Source: Cranoglanis bouderius
Taxonomy: Eukaryota > Chordata > Actinopteri > Siluriformes > Cranoglanididae
NCBI GenBank assembly: GCA_023630585.1
Contig: CM042559.1
Location: 1,172,501-1,236,500 of the forward strand
Reading direction: 5' to 3'
DNA length: 64,000 nt
The first letter of the stretch is position 1. Every line of letters begins with the position of its first letter. The translations under genes were made by a program, and so were the position numbers. Shown piece by piece: positions 10,923-21,300 of the stretch. The notes under the pieces are model-generated. The model was not told the DNA's origin. It searched no databases and saw only the letters and a program-made list of their open reading frames with translations.

Positions 10923-11540
10923 AGTACAAGTATTCTGTCTTGTCAGAGTTAAGTAAAAGGAAGTTAATAAGCATCCAGTGCATGGACATAGAATCTGCGG
11001 GGGACGTGTCCCCCCGCACTTTTAATAAAATGTAAATTCGTCCACTGCACCTTTTCACTGGCCATGGCCAATTTGTGCATCTTTGATTTCTATACGTGTA
11101 CATGTCTATAAGTCTTTACATCACCTGGCATTGCCATGATACTTGGTCACTCATGTCACGTGTCACACCCATGCTCACACTAGCACTGAGTGCTCAGAGG
11201 TCGTGATGAGCTGAAAGCAGCAAAAAACCATTCACTCGAGCAGTGTAAGTTCTTTTGGCATGTGGTATTCATGTTGCACGATGATGGATAATTTGCTATA
11301 TATTTCTTTTTAAATGCTGGCTATTTCCATTAATGAATAATTAGCAAGATTTGATGGTAATATTAGCTTACCCGTAGTCCCACACAAACATGCACTTATT
11401 TTCAAACTCTTTTGTAACGTCTTTTATTTTTATTACAGATGTGTTATCTGAGTCCTTCACATTTCAGACAGAATAAGATGGTGAATTGTTAATGTTGAAT
11501 TTGGATTTGCTAAATTAATAGTCTGATTTTTTTTATATTG
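10923..11540 (-). other. LINE remnant followed by about 500 bp of unrecognised sequence
   Basis: Minus strand 10,985-10,925 gives LINFLLLNSDKTEYLY, a LINE RT segment. From about 10,990 to 11,540 no LINE homology is seen. This part has a short G/C palindrome near 10,998-11,017 (GCGGGGGAC facing GTCCCCCCGC) and a pyrimidine-rich TTTATTACAG at about 11,430. It looks like another insertion of unknown type. Confidence 0.45.
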
Positions 11541-11544
11541 AATA

Positions 11545-12590
11545 TTTTCAATTTTGCCAATGAAAAAAATTCATGAAATCATCACTGCTATATAATGATT
11601 GTGTGCATGTTTCTGTTGTGGTCTTATTCCTAGTTAATTTTGCTACAGTATTAAATAAGAATCTATGATTATTTTTGTTATCTTCAATTAGGGTGGAGAG
11701 AGAGATTGCTCTAGCAGCACTAAGAGATTTTCTATATGTCAGGAGGCTCTCCTTCCATGCTGTTTGAAATACTACCAATTTGGTTTGACACCTGTAACAC
11801 TTTAACGTCGGGCAAGGAGGAGGCAGGAACCGGCTGAACATAAACATAGAATTTAATAATAAACAAAACTAAAACAGAACAGAAAACACACAAACTGGAC
11901 CTAAAATGCACGTGCGTCTCTCTCCCTCTCCCCGGCGCTTCCAGTCACTCCTTTATCTCTCTCTCCCACTTATTTGTCTAATCAGTGCCAGGTGTGCGTC
12001 CTCACAGCCTGGCCACTCCCTCCTCCTCGCCACAACACCATTTACGTCAAAATATTCGAGTGGTCTGTTTTAAGGTGCGTGTGTGTTTATAACAGGGTGC
12101 TTGCTTTTTCTCTCTAATTATTTTTCTTTTAAGTGGAGATACCTTATCTAGCGTGTAGTGGAACTTTGACTCTAAGCATTCGGTCACCTGATTAAGTTCT
12201 TTGGGATCAGATGGTGATCCAAGCATAGTTGATAACTCTGGGAGGTTATTGATAAAACTCTGTGCAGTAGCTAGCATAAATGTATGTTTGACATGGTAGC
12301 GTGTCAAGGTGCATATATTATGATTAATACACAATTTAAACAAGATGAGATGATCTGAGATAGCTTCAGACTGTTGAAATGGGACTATATTTTCTATATT
12401 TAATCCATATGTTGGCATAAGGTCATGAGTGTGACCACCATGGACGCAACCGCTGTTCTCAGAGGGTCTTCCAGGTTGTCAAAATGGATATTAAAGTCAC
12501 CAATGATTAACGCTTTGTCTAAAGAAACAACCAGGTTCGAGATGAAATCTGCAAACTCACTAAGGAAGTCAGAATATGGCTACAATAAAA
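11545..12590 (-). mobile_element. LINE endonuclease-to-RT linker region (same LINE as 9484-10715)
   Basis: On the minus strand the right part gives ALIIGDFNIHFDNLEDPLRT (endonuclease catalytic region, GDFN), then SEAISDHLILF-like (SDH motif), PKELNQVTECLESKFHYTLD and DKVSPLKRKIIREKKQAP. The left part gives AWKESLLTYRKSLSAARA and NNHRFLFNTVAKLTRNK. This is the order expected between endonuclease and RT. A solo LTR sits between the two parts. Together with 9484-10,985 this is one minus-strand LINE of about 3 kb. Confidence 0.8.
11793..12037 (-). mobile_element. Solo LTR of a gypsy-type element
   Basis: The minus strand starts TGTTGTGGCGAGGAGGAGGG and ends CCCGACGTTAAAGTGTTACA, i.e. TG...CA ends. 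Its terminal part matches the LTR end that precedes the primer-binding site of the plus-strand gypsy element at about 12,610-12,658 (CCTCCTTGCCCGACTTTAAA). No internal sequence is attached, so it is a solo LTR interrupting the LINE. A clean target duplication was not seen. Confidence 0.7.
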
Positions 12591-12660
12591 ATAGGACTGA
12601 GTTGAATCGAGCCTGCCTCCGCATTTTTTCCTCCTTGCCCGACTTTAAAGTTTGTTACAC

Positions 12661-12678
12661 TGGTGCCGAAACCCAGGA
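12661..12678 (+). promoter_or_regulatory. Probable primer-binding site of the gypsy element
   Basis: TGGTGCCGAAACCC starts immediately after the LTR end (GTTTGTTACAC). A TGG start right behind the 5' LTR is characteristic of tRNA-primed reverse transcription. I did not assign the tRNA. Confidence 0.65.
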
Positions 12679-12780
12679 GCCAAGAGAGGAACACTCACCA
12701 CTGGCCGAGCTCATCACATCTCTGGCCAACCTCCAACAGACCCAACACCAGGCCCTCCTACAGAGACCAGGAGCAACGAA

Positions 12781-13315
12781 TTAAGGATCTCCTTGACGCT
12801 CAGGCCGAGAACCGGTGGGGGTCTGGTGCAGCAGGCCGGGGTTCCAGCTGCAGCCCCAGCAGCTCCCACGGCAGCCCCACCCCCTCCCACGGCAGCCCCA
12901 CCCCACATCACGCTCTCCAAGATGGGACCAAAGGACGACCCAGAGGCCTTCTTGGAGCTGTACAAGCGATCCGCACTGGCGTGGGGCTGGCCCGAGGGTC
13001 AGTGGGCGACCCGCCTCGTGCCTCTCCTGGCTGGCGAAGCTCAACTGCTGCCCGTCACCAGCATGCTGGAATACCAGGTCCTGAAACGGGTGATTTTGCA
13101 TAGGGTCGGCCGATCCCCAGAACAGCACCATCAGCACTTCTGGTCACTGGCCTTCGCCGAGTTCGGCCGCCCAGTTGCCTTCGCCCAGAAGCTCCGGGAC
13201 AGCTGCCAGAGGTGGTTGCTGGCCGAGGGACGCGGGACTGGAGCAGTTCGTCTCACGGCTTCCAGAAGGAACGGCAGAGTGGGTCCAGTGCCATCGTCAA
13301 GCCTTGGTGGATTAA
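12781..13315 (+). pseudogene. Gag remnant with SCAN-like capsid segment
   Basis: After a proline/alanine-rich stretch the plus strand reads DDPEAFLELYKRSALAWGWP, WATRLVPLLAGEAQ, VGRSPEQHHQHF, FGRPVAFAQKLRDSCQRWLL and, after a frame shift near 13,235, LEQFVSRLPEGTAEWVQCHR. The LEQF..LP....WV pattern is that of the SCAN domain, which is known to derive from a Gmr1-like gypsy capsid. Frame breaks make it non-functional. Confidence 0.8.
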
Positions 13316-13374
13316 GGATGCAATCAGACCTCAATTCACCAAGGCTTGGTTCAAGGGGAGGCATTGGAAAATGC

Positions 13375-13640
13375 ACGTGTGGTGAAGGTGAGGTGCACGG
13401 GGATATTCACGAGTGCACAATAGTGCCCATAGTCATCAAATTTCGGAGGTGGAAAAATATAGTGGAGGCGGCGGTTAGTCCTCGCCTCACCCATCCACCA
13501 ATTTTAGGGACAAATTGGCCAGGGTTCCGATTATTGGAGAGACAAATGTTTGTGTATGGGTGCTGCATTAGTGAGAAGCGGTGTGAAATGTGCGCAGCTT
13601 TGGCGGGAGAGGTGGTGCCAGGGCCGTCAACAGCAGCTCC
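13375..13640 (+). pseudogene. Protease-region remnant of the gypsy element
   Basis: The frame reads HGDIHECTIVPIVIKFRRWK, then AAVSPRLTHPPILGTNWPGF, resembling the flap and C-terminal (ILG) part of retropepsin-like proteases in fish gypsy elements. The catalytic D-S/T-G segment is not visible. Assignment rests on position and these two motifs. Confidence 0.55.
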
Positions 13641-13715
13641 ACGTCAGTGTGACTAGGAGAGCGGGGGAGTGGCTCTGCTCCCTTCTTAGCAGGGATTTCC
13701 CTCGGGGATTTTCCC

Positions 13716-14895
13716 TTGGAACAGTCACGCGACGAGACCCTTAAGCACACATTTGACCAAGTGAGAGTAATCAATAGTCAGCCGATCCAGCCCAGTGTTA
13801 CGCTCTCCCGTCCTTATTTTGCCATTATTAAGGATAGGTTATATCGAGTGACGCAGGAAACTCAGACACAGGAAAATATAACCCAATTGTTGGTTCCGAG
13901 GAGCCGTCAGGAATTATTAGGTCAACTCTTGGCCCGCTTTTATTGGCCGGGCATTCGCAGCAATGTTCGCAGGTGGTGCGCGGAGTGCCATGAATGTCAG
14001 CTGGTGAATCCACCGGCCACCCCAAAAGCGCCGTTGCTCCCACTTCCATTAATTGAGGTCCCCTTTGAGCGAGTTGGTATGGACCTCGTCGGGCCATTAG
14101 ACCGATCTGCACAAGGGTATCGTTTTGTGCTAGTATTAGTGGACTATGCAACGCGATACCCGGAATTGGTGCCTCTATGCAATATCTCCGTGAGGAATGT
14201 TGCAGATCCCGAAAGAGATCCTGACTGATCAAGGCACGTCATTTGTCATGCACCCTGCGCGAGCTGTACGAGTTGTTGGGGATTAAGTCGATTTGCACCA
14301 GCGTTTATCATCCGCAGATGGATGGGCTGGTGGAACGCTTTAATCAAATACTTAAAAACATGATTCATAAGTTCGTTCAGGAGGATGCACGAAATTGGGA
14401 TAAGTGGCTAGAGCCCCTGTTATTTGCAGTGTGAGAGGTCCCGCAAGCCTCCACGGGGTTCTCCCCATTCGAATTATTATATGGACACAAGCCACATGGC
14501 GTGCTTGACATCATTCGGGAAAATTGGGAGGAGGGACCTTCAACCAGTAAGAATGAAATTCAGTACATTTTTGATCTGAGAGCAAAACTCCACACATTAA
14601 GTCACATAACTCAGGAGAATTTGCTACAGGCGCAAGAACGTCAATCCAGGCTGTATAACGGGTGCTCGGCTGCGAGAGTTCACGCCGGAAGATAAAGTGC
14701 TCGTGTTACTACCCACGTGGAGCTCCAAATTACTCGCCAAGTGGCAAGGGCCCTTTGAGGTCACACGGCGAGTCGGGGATGTCGACTATGAGGTAAGGCG
14801 AATGAATAGAGGTGGGGCGTGACAGGTTTACCATCTCAACCTCCTAAAACCATGGAGGGAGACGGTGTCTGTGGCTTTGGCAACTGTCATTCCCG
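13716..14895 (+). pseudogene. Integrase remnant of the gypsy element
   Basis: In order: LLARFYWPGIRSNVRRWCAE then CHEC (the Cys pair of the zinc-binding domain; the His pair is lost by a deletion), VGMDLVGPLDR (first catalytic Asp) and LVLVDYATRYPELVPL. A frame-shifted EILTDQGTSF follows near 14,215 (second Asp), then YHPQMDGLVERFNQ (Glu). Near 14,690-14,850 comes the C-terminal GPF module (LAKWQGPFEVTRRVGDVDYE). Stops at about 14,226 and 14,432 and several frame changes break it. It leads directly into reverse transcriptase. Confidence 0.85.
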
Positions 14896-14964
14896 AGAGG
14901 GAGGAGCTAGGACTGGAGGTAAACTTAAAATCAGTGATTCAATCCCCCCCCCGGTCCCTTATGG

Positions 14965-15860
14965 AGACCACCTCTCTCCGGCCCAAATCACAGATGTTCA
15001 AAAATTACATGGGGAGATTTCCGATGTGTTCTCACCTCTCCCCGGCCATACCAACCTCATAGAGCACCACATTGAGACAACCCCAGGGGTGGTGGTTTGC
15101 AGCCGCTCCTATCCCGAACACAAAAAAAAATGTTGTCTGGGACGAACTCAAGGCCATGCTCAAAATGGGGGTAATCGAGGAGTCCCACAGTGACTGGAGC
15201 AGCCCGGTGGTCTTGGTTCCCAAGGCCGATGGGATGGTTCGGCTTTGTGTGGACTTTAGAAAAGTCAACGCGGTGTCTAAATTCGACGCATATCCAATGC
15301 CTCGCATTGATGAACTGCTCGATTAGTTAAGTGTGGCTCGCTTTTATTCGACACTGGATTGGCAGATCCCCTTGACTCCAATGTCCCGGGAAAAAAACGG
15401 CCTTTTCCACCCCATTTGACCATTTGGCACCAATTCGTGACCCTTCCTTTTGGGTTGTTCGGGGCCCCCGCAACGTTCCAGCGGCTCATGGACAGAATAC
15501 TCCGTCCACACTCTGCATATGCTGCTGCCTATTTAGATGACATTATTATATACAGTAATGACTGGCAGCGGCACGTGCAGCACTTAAGAGCGGTTCTGAA
15601 GTCGCTGAGGTGAGCGGGACTCACAGCAAACCCAAAGAAGTGCGCGATTGGATGGGTGGAAGTATGGTGTCTGGGCTTACACTTCGGCCATGGACAGGTG
15701 CGTCCCCAAATTGATAAGACAGCAGCGATTGTGACCTGCCCAAGACCAAAAATATACCACCACATGAAGGATGCCAACACATGGATCACTCGTTGGTATC
15801 AGGCACTCCAGCCATTTAAGTTCGAGGTGATCCACAGAGGCTCACCACGGAGGCAGGGTC
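14965..15860 (+). pseudogene. Reverse transcriptase and RNase H remnant of the gypsy element
   Basis: The N-terminal part gives DVFSPLPGHTNLIEHHIETT. The core gives SDWSSPVVLVPKADGMVRLC then VDFRKVN (catalytic region), LPFGLFGAPATFQRLMDRIL, and AAYLDDIIIYSND (YLDD box) at about 15,525-15,560. After a jump at about 15,750 the frame ends TRWYQALQPFKFEVIHRGS, the end of RNase H, so most of RNase H is deleted. Stops interrupt it at about 15,324 and 15,611. Confidence 0.85.
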
Positions 15861-15981
15861 GTGGACGAGCGCCGGTTTGTGAATGGAGGGCGGAGCCAGA
15901 GAAAGCAAGGGGTAAGGATTGCACACCTGATACCACACATATTGTTCTCATCGACCCAAACAACTTTTGCGCTGACAATTA

Positions 15982-16760
15982 TTAGCTCAACATGAAGTCG
16001 GCTATTTTGGATTTTGTGAAAAGTGCATGCGGTGAACTTTTAAATACTCCTAGGGGATTGTCACCAAACTTGGTCAACATTATGGAAAGACTATGAGGAT
16101 GCAAAATTACGAAGGGATTTTTGATGTCTCAAACAGTTTCGCCATGGTGAGGCAATAAATTTATGGCAATTAAAGGGAAACAGGAAGTGTCGCATATCTT
16201 CTACATGGCATTGCAATGAGTGATTCAGATGAAACTTGAGCTGTATGTTTGGTACTGGAGGCTGATCACATGGATGTGACTATTGTGAGTCACGGTCATA
16301 GCACCACTAACTGGCAGCAGGAAGTGTGTGAATTACAACAGATTTTGCAATAATCCTCTTATCTGTACCCAGATTGCCTCAAACTTGGTCAGAATAATGT
16401 CAACACATGGCTGATGTAAAATTTTTCGAGGATTTTTGATATCTTAAATATTCACAGTCATAGCGCCACCAACTGACAGCAGGAAGTGTGTCACTTAAAA
16501 CAGGCTTTCAAATAGTCTACTTATATTTACCCGAATCGCTTCAAACTTGGTCAGAATATTGATGAGACCCGGCTGATGTAAAATTCCAAATAGTGTTGCC
16601 GTGGTAATTCATCAAACGCTAATACTCTTTTCTTAGTGTATTTGGATGTTTTACTGTACTCTACAGCATTCACTTCAGTGTGCATTGTTTTCATACACCC
16701 ACTGGGTGGCGATGGCATTGTAGTGCTTGGGCCCGTCATCTCTGCTTGCAACTATATTTT
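15982..16760. mobile_element. Interspersed repeat, right end, with internal repeats of about 150 bp
   Basis: Phrases TAGCACCACTAACTGGCAGC (about 16,300) and TAGCGCCACCAACTGACAGC (about 16,459) head two imperfect units, each followed by CTTCAAACTTGGTCAGAAT-type text. The right end, read inverted, is GACGGGCCCAAGCACTAC, matching the GGGCCCAAACACC start at 8650. No protein is encoded. Confidence 0.55.
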
Positions 16761-18182
16761 GTCATTGTTCTCACTTATATGTATTAATGAATGACACATA
16801 TTGCTTATCATATACAACTTTTTATTATTATGGGTCATATGTGAGACTAGAGTCTTCAGGATAGAGGAGTTTACACTTTCCGGTTTCTCAGTAAAATGAC
16901 AAACGGTGTTTCTTGTCTCATTAACCTTAAGAAAAAGAGAAAAACATGATGAGGCTGATGAGTGAACGATTGTATAAGCTAAAGCCCCTATAATGTAATC
17001 GGTAACAGGAACTAACTTTCTTGTAGAAAAACCTACTGACTTTTACAAAGTGCCTACACTTAAGACTCAGAAAACTAATATTAATAGTTTTTAATCAGTT
17101 TATTTTGAGTTCCCGTGAATGACCTGTTAGTATAGAAACAATAATGTATTTATGGAAGTCCAGAAAGGCCATGAGGTGTTTTTTTTTTTTTTTTGTGAGC
17201 TCAAGATAAGAAAATTTATTTTGATATTAGCGGAAAAATAAACAGACCCTTTTAATATCTGCTGTATACCCTCTTGAGTACTGACTGGTAACCGGTATGT
17301 TACTTCTGGCCTGATGGTGGCCAGTGGTACTGGAGCACTTGACTCACATCCATTTTGTGGCAGTCTGCACAGAAGTGAGTAACTGCCCCATCCCACCTGG
17401 TCAGGTCCTATTCCAGATCTTCCACTTCTTAGCTTTCATGGTCGACTCTCCTACAAGCACTTGTTGAATGGGATGAAGTCCTAGCAGCAGGGGAGCTAGA
17501 CTGCAGAGTGTTGCAGGATGCATCCCCTTCTGTCTGTGAGGTCCTGGGGTTTGCAGAGTTTGGAGGTGGTTGTGTTGAGTTGACCACCTTGTACCCACCT
17601 GCATCCATTCTTCCTAGCATCCAAGCAGCCTATGAGCAAAACATTCAAACTGCACAATACCCAGCATAATCCAGATCTATCTTAACTCTCTCTACTGTAC
17701 CTCCACCAGTCCTGCCTGCCATCCAGTCCTGGCCTTTTCCATGTATCCCGATATTATCTGCTTCTCCCATCCAGATGACAAGAAATTGCTGACTACCTAG
17801 CCATAGTATTGGTTCTAGCTGTTTGCTATAATTGGACCAGCGAATTCCAGAGTTTTGCCTGTCATGCCAACTGTCTGCAGTGGAACAATTCAACATACTG
17901 GATCTAGAACTAATCTGCTGTATATTTGCGGGTTGTATTGGGGGACAGGGCATGGTATTGCAGAGCAGGGTGATGTACTCAATTATCACGTTTTTCATTA
18001 CAAAAAGAAATCATTATAATTTTTTTTTTAGATATAGAAAAGGTCCCTCTGCAGACACTCTCTGTGCCAGTGAAAGGTGTCAAAAGTCATAATGTGTCAA
18101 AATGACAACTAATTAAAGTTCATAAAGAGAAAGAGACAGGAAGTGATTGACATTTTTTATTTTCTTATTCTTGGCTTCACAG
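16761..18182. other. Region upstream of the first recognised UCKL1 exon
   Basis: A T-tract lies at about 17,179-17,195. A GC-richer stretch at 17,390-17,960 has no recognisable protein. The first UCKL1 coding exon and promoter could lie here or further left, but I found no ATG-starting exon that joins the phase of the exon at 18,183. Confidence 0.4.
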
Positions 18183-18376
18183 TGGGAGAGGTGAAGGCTC
18201 TCTGGACAGGCTTCTCCCATCTGTCAACACAGGTCTTTCACCACGCAAACGAACCACCAGCCAATGCAAATCAGAACCTCCCCTGCTGCGCACAAGCAAG
18301 AGAACCATCTACACAGCAGGTCGTCCACCCTGGTACAATGAACATGGCACCCAGTCCAAAGAAGCATTTGTCATTG
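18183..18376 (+). CDS. uckl1: uckl1 exon: N-terminal linker before the kinase domain
   Basis: After CTTCACAG the frame reads GRGEGSLDRLLPSVNTGLSP, then RKRTTSQCKSEPPLLRTSKR and TIYTAGRPPWYNEHGTQSKE, ending AFVIG with a split Gly codon at GTGAGT. The basic, Ser-rich segment and the TIYTAGRPPWYNE block are characteristic of UCKL1. The exon begins with the last base of a codon from an upstream exon that was not found. An alternative acceptor eight bases downstream cannot be excluded. Confidence 0.9.
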
Positions 18377-21300
18377 GTGAGTAGATTAAGACAGTGGTTG
18401 TCTATAATGTTTAAATGCATACAACTTCATTAGATTTGACTGAATCAGATTTATAAATAAAACAATAAATTGACAAAATGTAAAATTACTAAATCGTGAG
18501 GCTTACTTAGACTCTAGCACTCTCTCAAGCAGTCCCTCTCTCAAACAATTACAGTTACTTTATTCTTTATTACAGGTTTGTATTCTACTAAGTACTTTGA
18601 AATTCCTGCCTGAGTATCTTAAGAATATTATGATTAAAGTTATTCCTTTAACACATTCAGAAACATCTTTCCTCAAAGTTGTTTGTTGAGGGGCCAAAAA
18701 CAAAGTGCTGTCTTAAGGTATAGAATTCATAAGGTCCAACTTGATGAAACTCAAACTCCAATTTCACATGCATCTACCCACAGGTCTTTGTGGAGGAAGT
18801 GCTTCTGGTAAAACAACAGTAGCCCGGAAGATAATTGAAGCTTTGGATGTTCCTTGGGTTGTACTCCTTTCAATGGACTCCTTTTACAAAGTGAGATCTG
18901 TTATGGCTCTATATTCTTTTAAAGCATCTATTGTTGCATGTATACATACAGTAGGTTTTCAACCAGAATGTCTATTACTGTCTTGTATACCGCTGCCGCA
19001 AGGCCACTGCGGTAAATACAAATCAGTTACATGTGAAAGTCATTTGCGAAATTACCACCAGGTGGCGCAAGGGTACAGTTTTCAAAACGACTGGAAGTGT
19101 TTCATGGAGATCAAATAACGGAATAAATTATTCATTAAACATTATTATATATTAATATGATAATATCAATGTTAATATAATATAATATATTATTATCATT
19201 ATATATATATATATATATATATATTATATCATATATTATTTTCGTTATTTTGTCAAATTAAAAAATTTCATGATTTCATGTTATTATTATTTCCATGATG
19301 CTTCTTACGTCCATTTCAGAGCACCAGAGGGCAAATATTTCAATCCACAGCTCAAGCATTTAAGTGGCACCAAAATGAGGCATCAAAATCTGCATTCTGA
19401 TTCGGTCTGGTACATACCGGTCATAGGTCTCATTACCCAACCCTACCTATGATTAAAATGTGTGCACATATATCACTTAAATTATTCAATGTAATTATAC
19501 TAAACCTTATAATTTTACATACTTTTACATTATGTTTGGCATAAAAACCTTAAAGAATTTAAAAACATCACACACTATTACTTTTGTTGTATTGGATGTT
19601 TTTTATTGAACTATCCAAAACACAGAGACCCTGCGCCATATGATATTTTTACCTTACAAATTCTACATTCTGCCTTCATGTTGTCTTTGTTATTAAAATG
19701 CATGTATCAAATGTATTAAAATGGAGAGTGTTATCACATGTGATTGGTTGCACGCACCTATACGTCAACACAACATTCAGTCAGTGCATGGAGAGCGTGT
19801 GGCCGAGCAGTGTGGCAAAAAGTTTATCCTATTATTCTCTCTTGTAATAATTAATAAAAAAATTAAATTGTCTCTCAGACGTGAGGCGACTTGTTCGCAA
19901 ACGACACATCACTATTTTCCACTACAGAATTGTACTACAACAATTCTGAGGTAAGTTTGCTGACTAACTTAACCTTAGGTAACTAGTTGCTACAGTAACG
20001 TCAACTTGCCAAATCAAGTTACCTTGTCGGTTAGTAAATAATTCAAGTGTGTCGTGATACATTTTTTCCTAACGTTATCCCATCAAACTTTTCCCAACCT
20101 TGGTAAGCTTGTTAGCACGTAAGCTAACGTCAGTCAGTTCAGAATGAATCGGAATACTTTTGCTGAGTTTAAGACTAACTCCTACTGCATCCGTAATTTT
20201 GTCTGATTTTAACTTCTGTTGTTATCGAAAGTTACAAGGGAAATAAAAACGAACACGTAATGAAACAAGACCCACTGTGTTTAGTGAGTGATCGTGTTGA
20301 CCATGGTTAGATATGTAAAATTAGTGAAGCATTTTTTCTTCAGTTTTATGTTTCAAAGTCACGAAACAACAATTGGATTTTTAATATTTGCGTATGAGCT
20401 TGACTATGGTCATATATCATGTAATTAGCTGCCGCTACAGGTGTGGTGTGGGGCAGAGGACGTCTCTAGTATTTTCCGATCAGCAAGTGCACTGGAGTCT
20501 TTGCTTTAAACCGAAACACCAGCTCTGGCGGATTATTTAAAGTTGACAGATGCAGTTGGGATCAGCCTTAACAAACTTTTATGATGATGAAAAAAGAGCT
20601 AAAGCAGATCTTGTCTTTTCCCTTTATTTTCTTGTCAGAGTGCACCAGAATGCTTCATTTACATGTTAAAATCACAAAACTTTTCTTCTGGGGAAGGATG
20701 CCCCCATGTTTGTAAACATGTCACCTTTTTCACCTCTTGTGAGTTTGCAGGTCTGAAATGTAGTCATGTTAGTTTAAGCCAAAGAACACAAAACATGTGA
20801 ATCAAACTGTTATGGGGAGGGCTTGGTACAAAGGTGGAAACAGTACTGAGCTGGGCCCGCTATCCAAATGGATAATAGATAGAAAATAAAAGAACCAAAA
20901 TGCAGGTCTGGAGCGAAAAGAGGAGCTCGTACTGGCTGAAATGCGAGCTCAACTAATGGCACCGGCAGCGGGGCATGAACTGAGGAGCTTGTGTCATGCT
21001 CCAACACATTAACTACTGGGCCATCCGCAGGGATAGTGAGCTGCGAGCAGATCTTTTTACAGTGTAGCTATAAATGAACAAATATTATTTAAACATAAAT
21101 AAATAAAGGGTGGATTTTGAATTGTGTTTAATTTTAACACCATGTAATTTTTATGTACATTTTGTCCCATTCAGTCATCAAATCAGGGGATGTGCATCAT
21201 GTTTGAATTGTTTGGACACATTGTGTACAAAGAGATTTGGATATGAGATAAATGTTATATTGATGATAACAATTTGGGGAAGCATCGACAAATGAGGAAA

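Larger units (their letters stand above)
12598..15975 (+). mobile_element. Degenerate Ty3/gypsy retrotransposon, Gmr1-like (integrase before RT)
   Basis: The left edge is the end of an LTR, followed at 12,661 by TGGTGCCGAAACCCAGGA, a primer-binding-site-like sequence. Coding remnants then occur in the order Gag, protease, integrase, reverse transcriptase, RNase H. In ordinary gypsy elements integrase comes last; the order here is the one known for Gmr1-like fish elements. Stops, frameshifts and internal deletions are frequent. No right LTR was recognised, so the copy is truncated and dead. Confidence 0.85.

Noticed and set aside
12714..13137. Ala/Gly-rich open frames on the minus strand
   Set aside because: Antisense shadows of the gypsy Gag and its Pro/Ala-rich segment.
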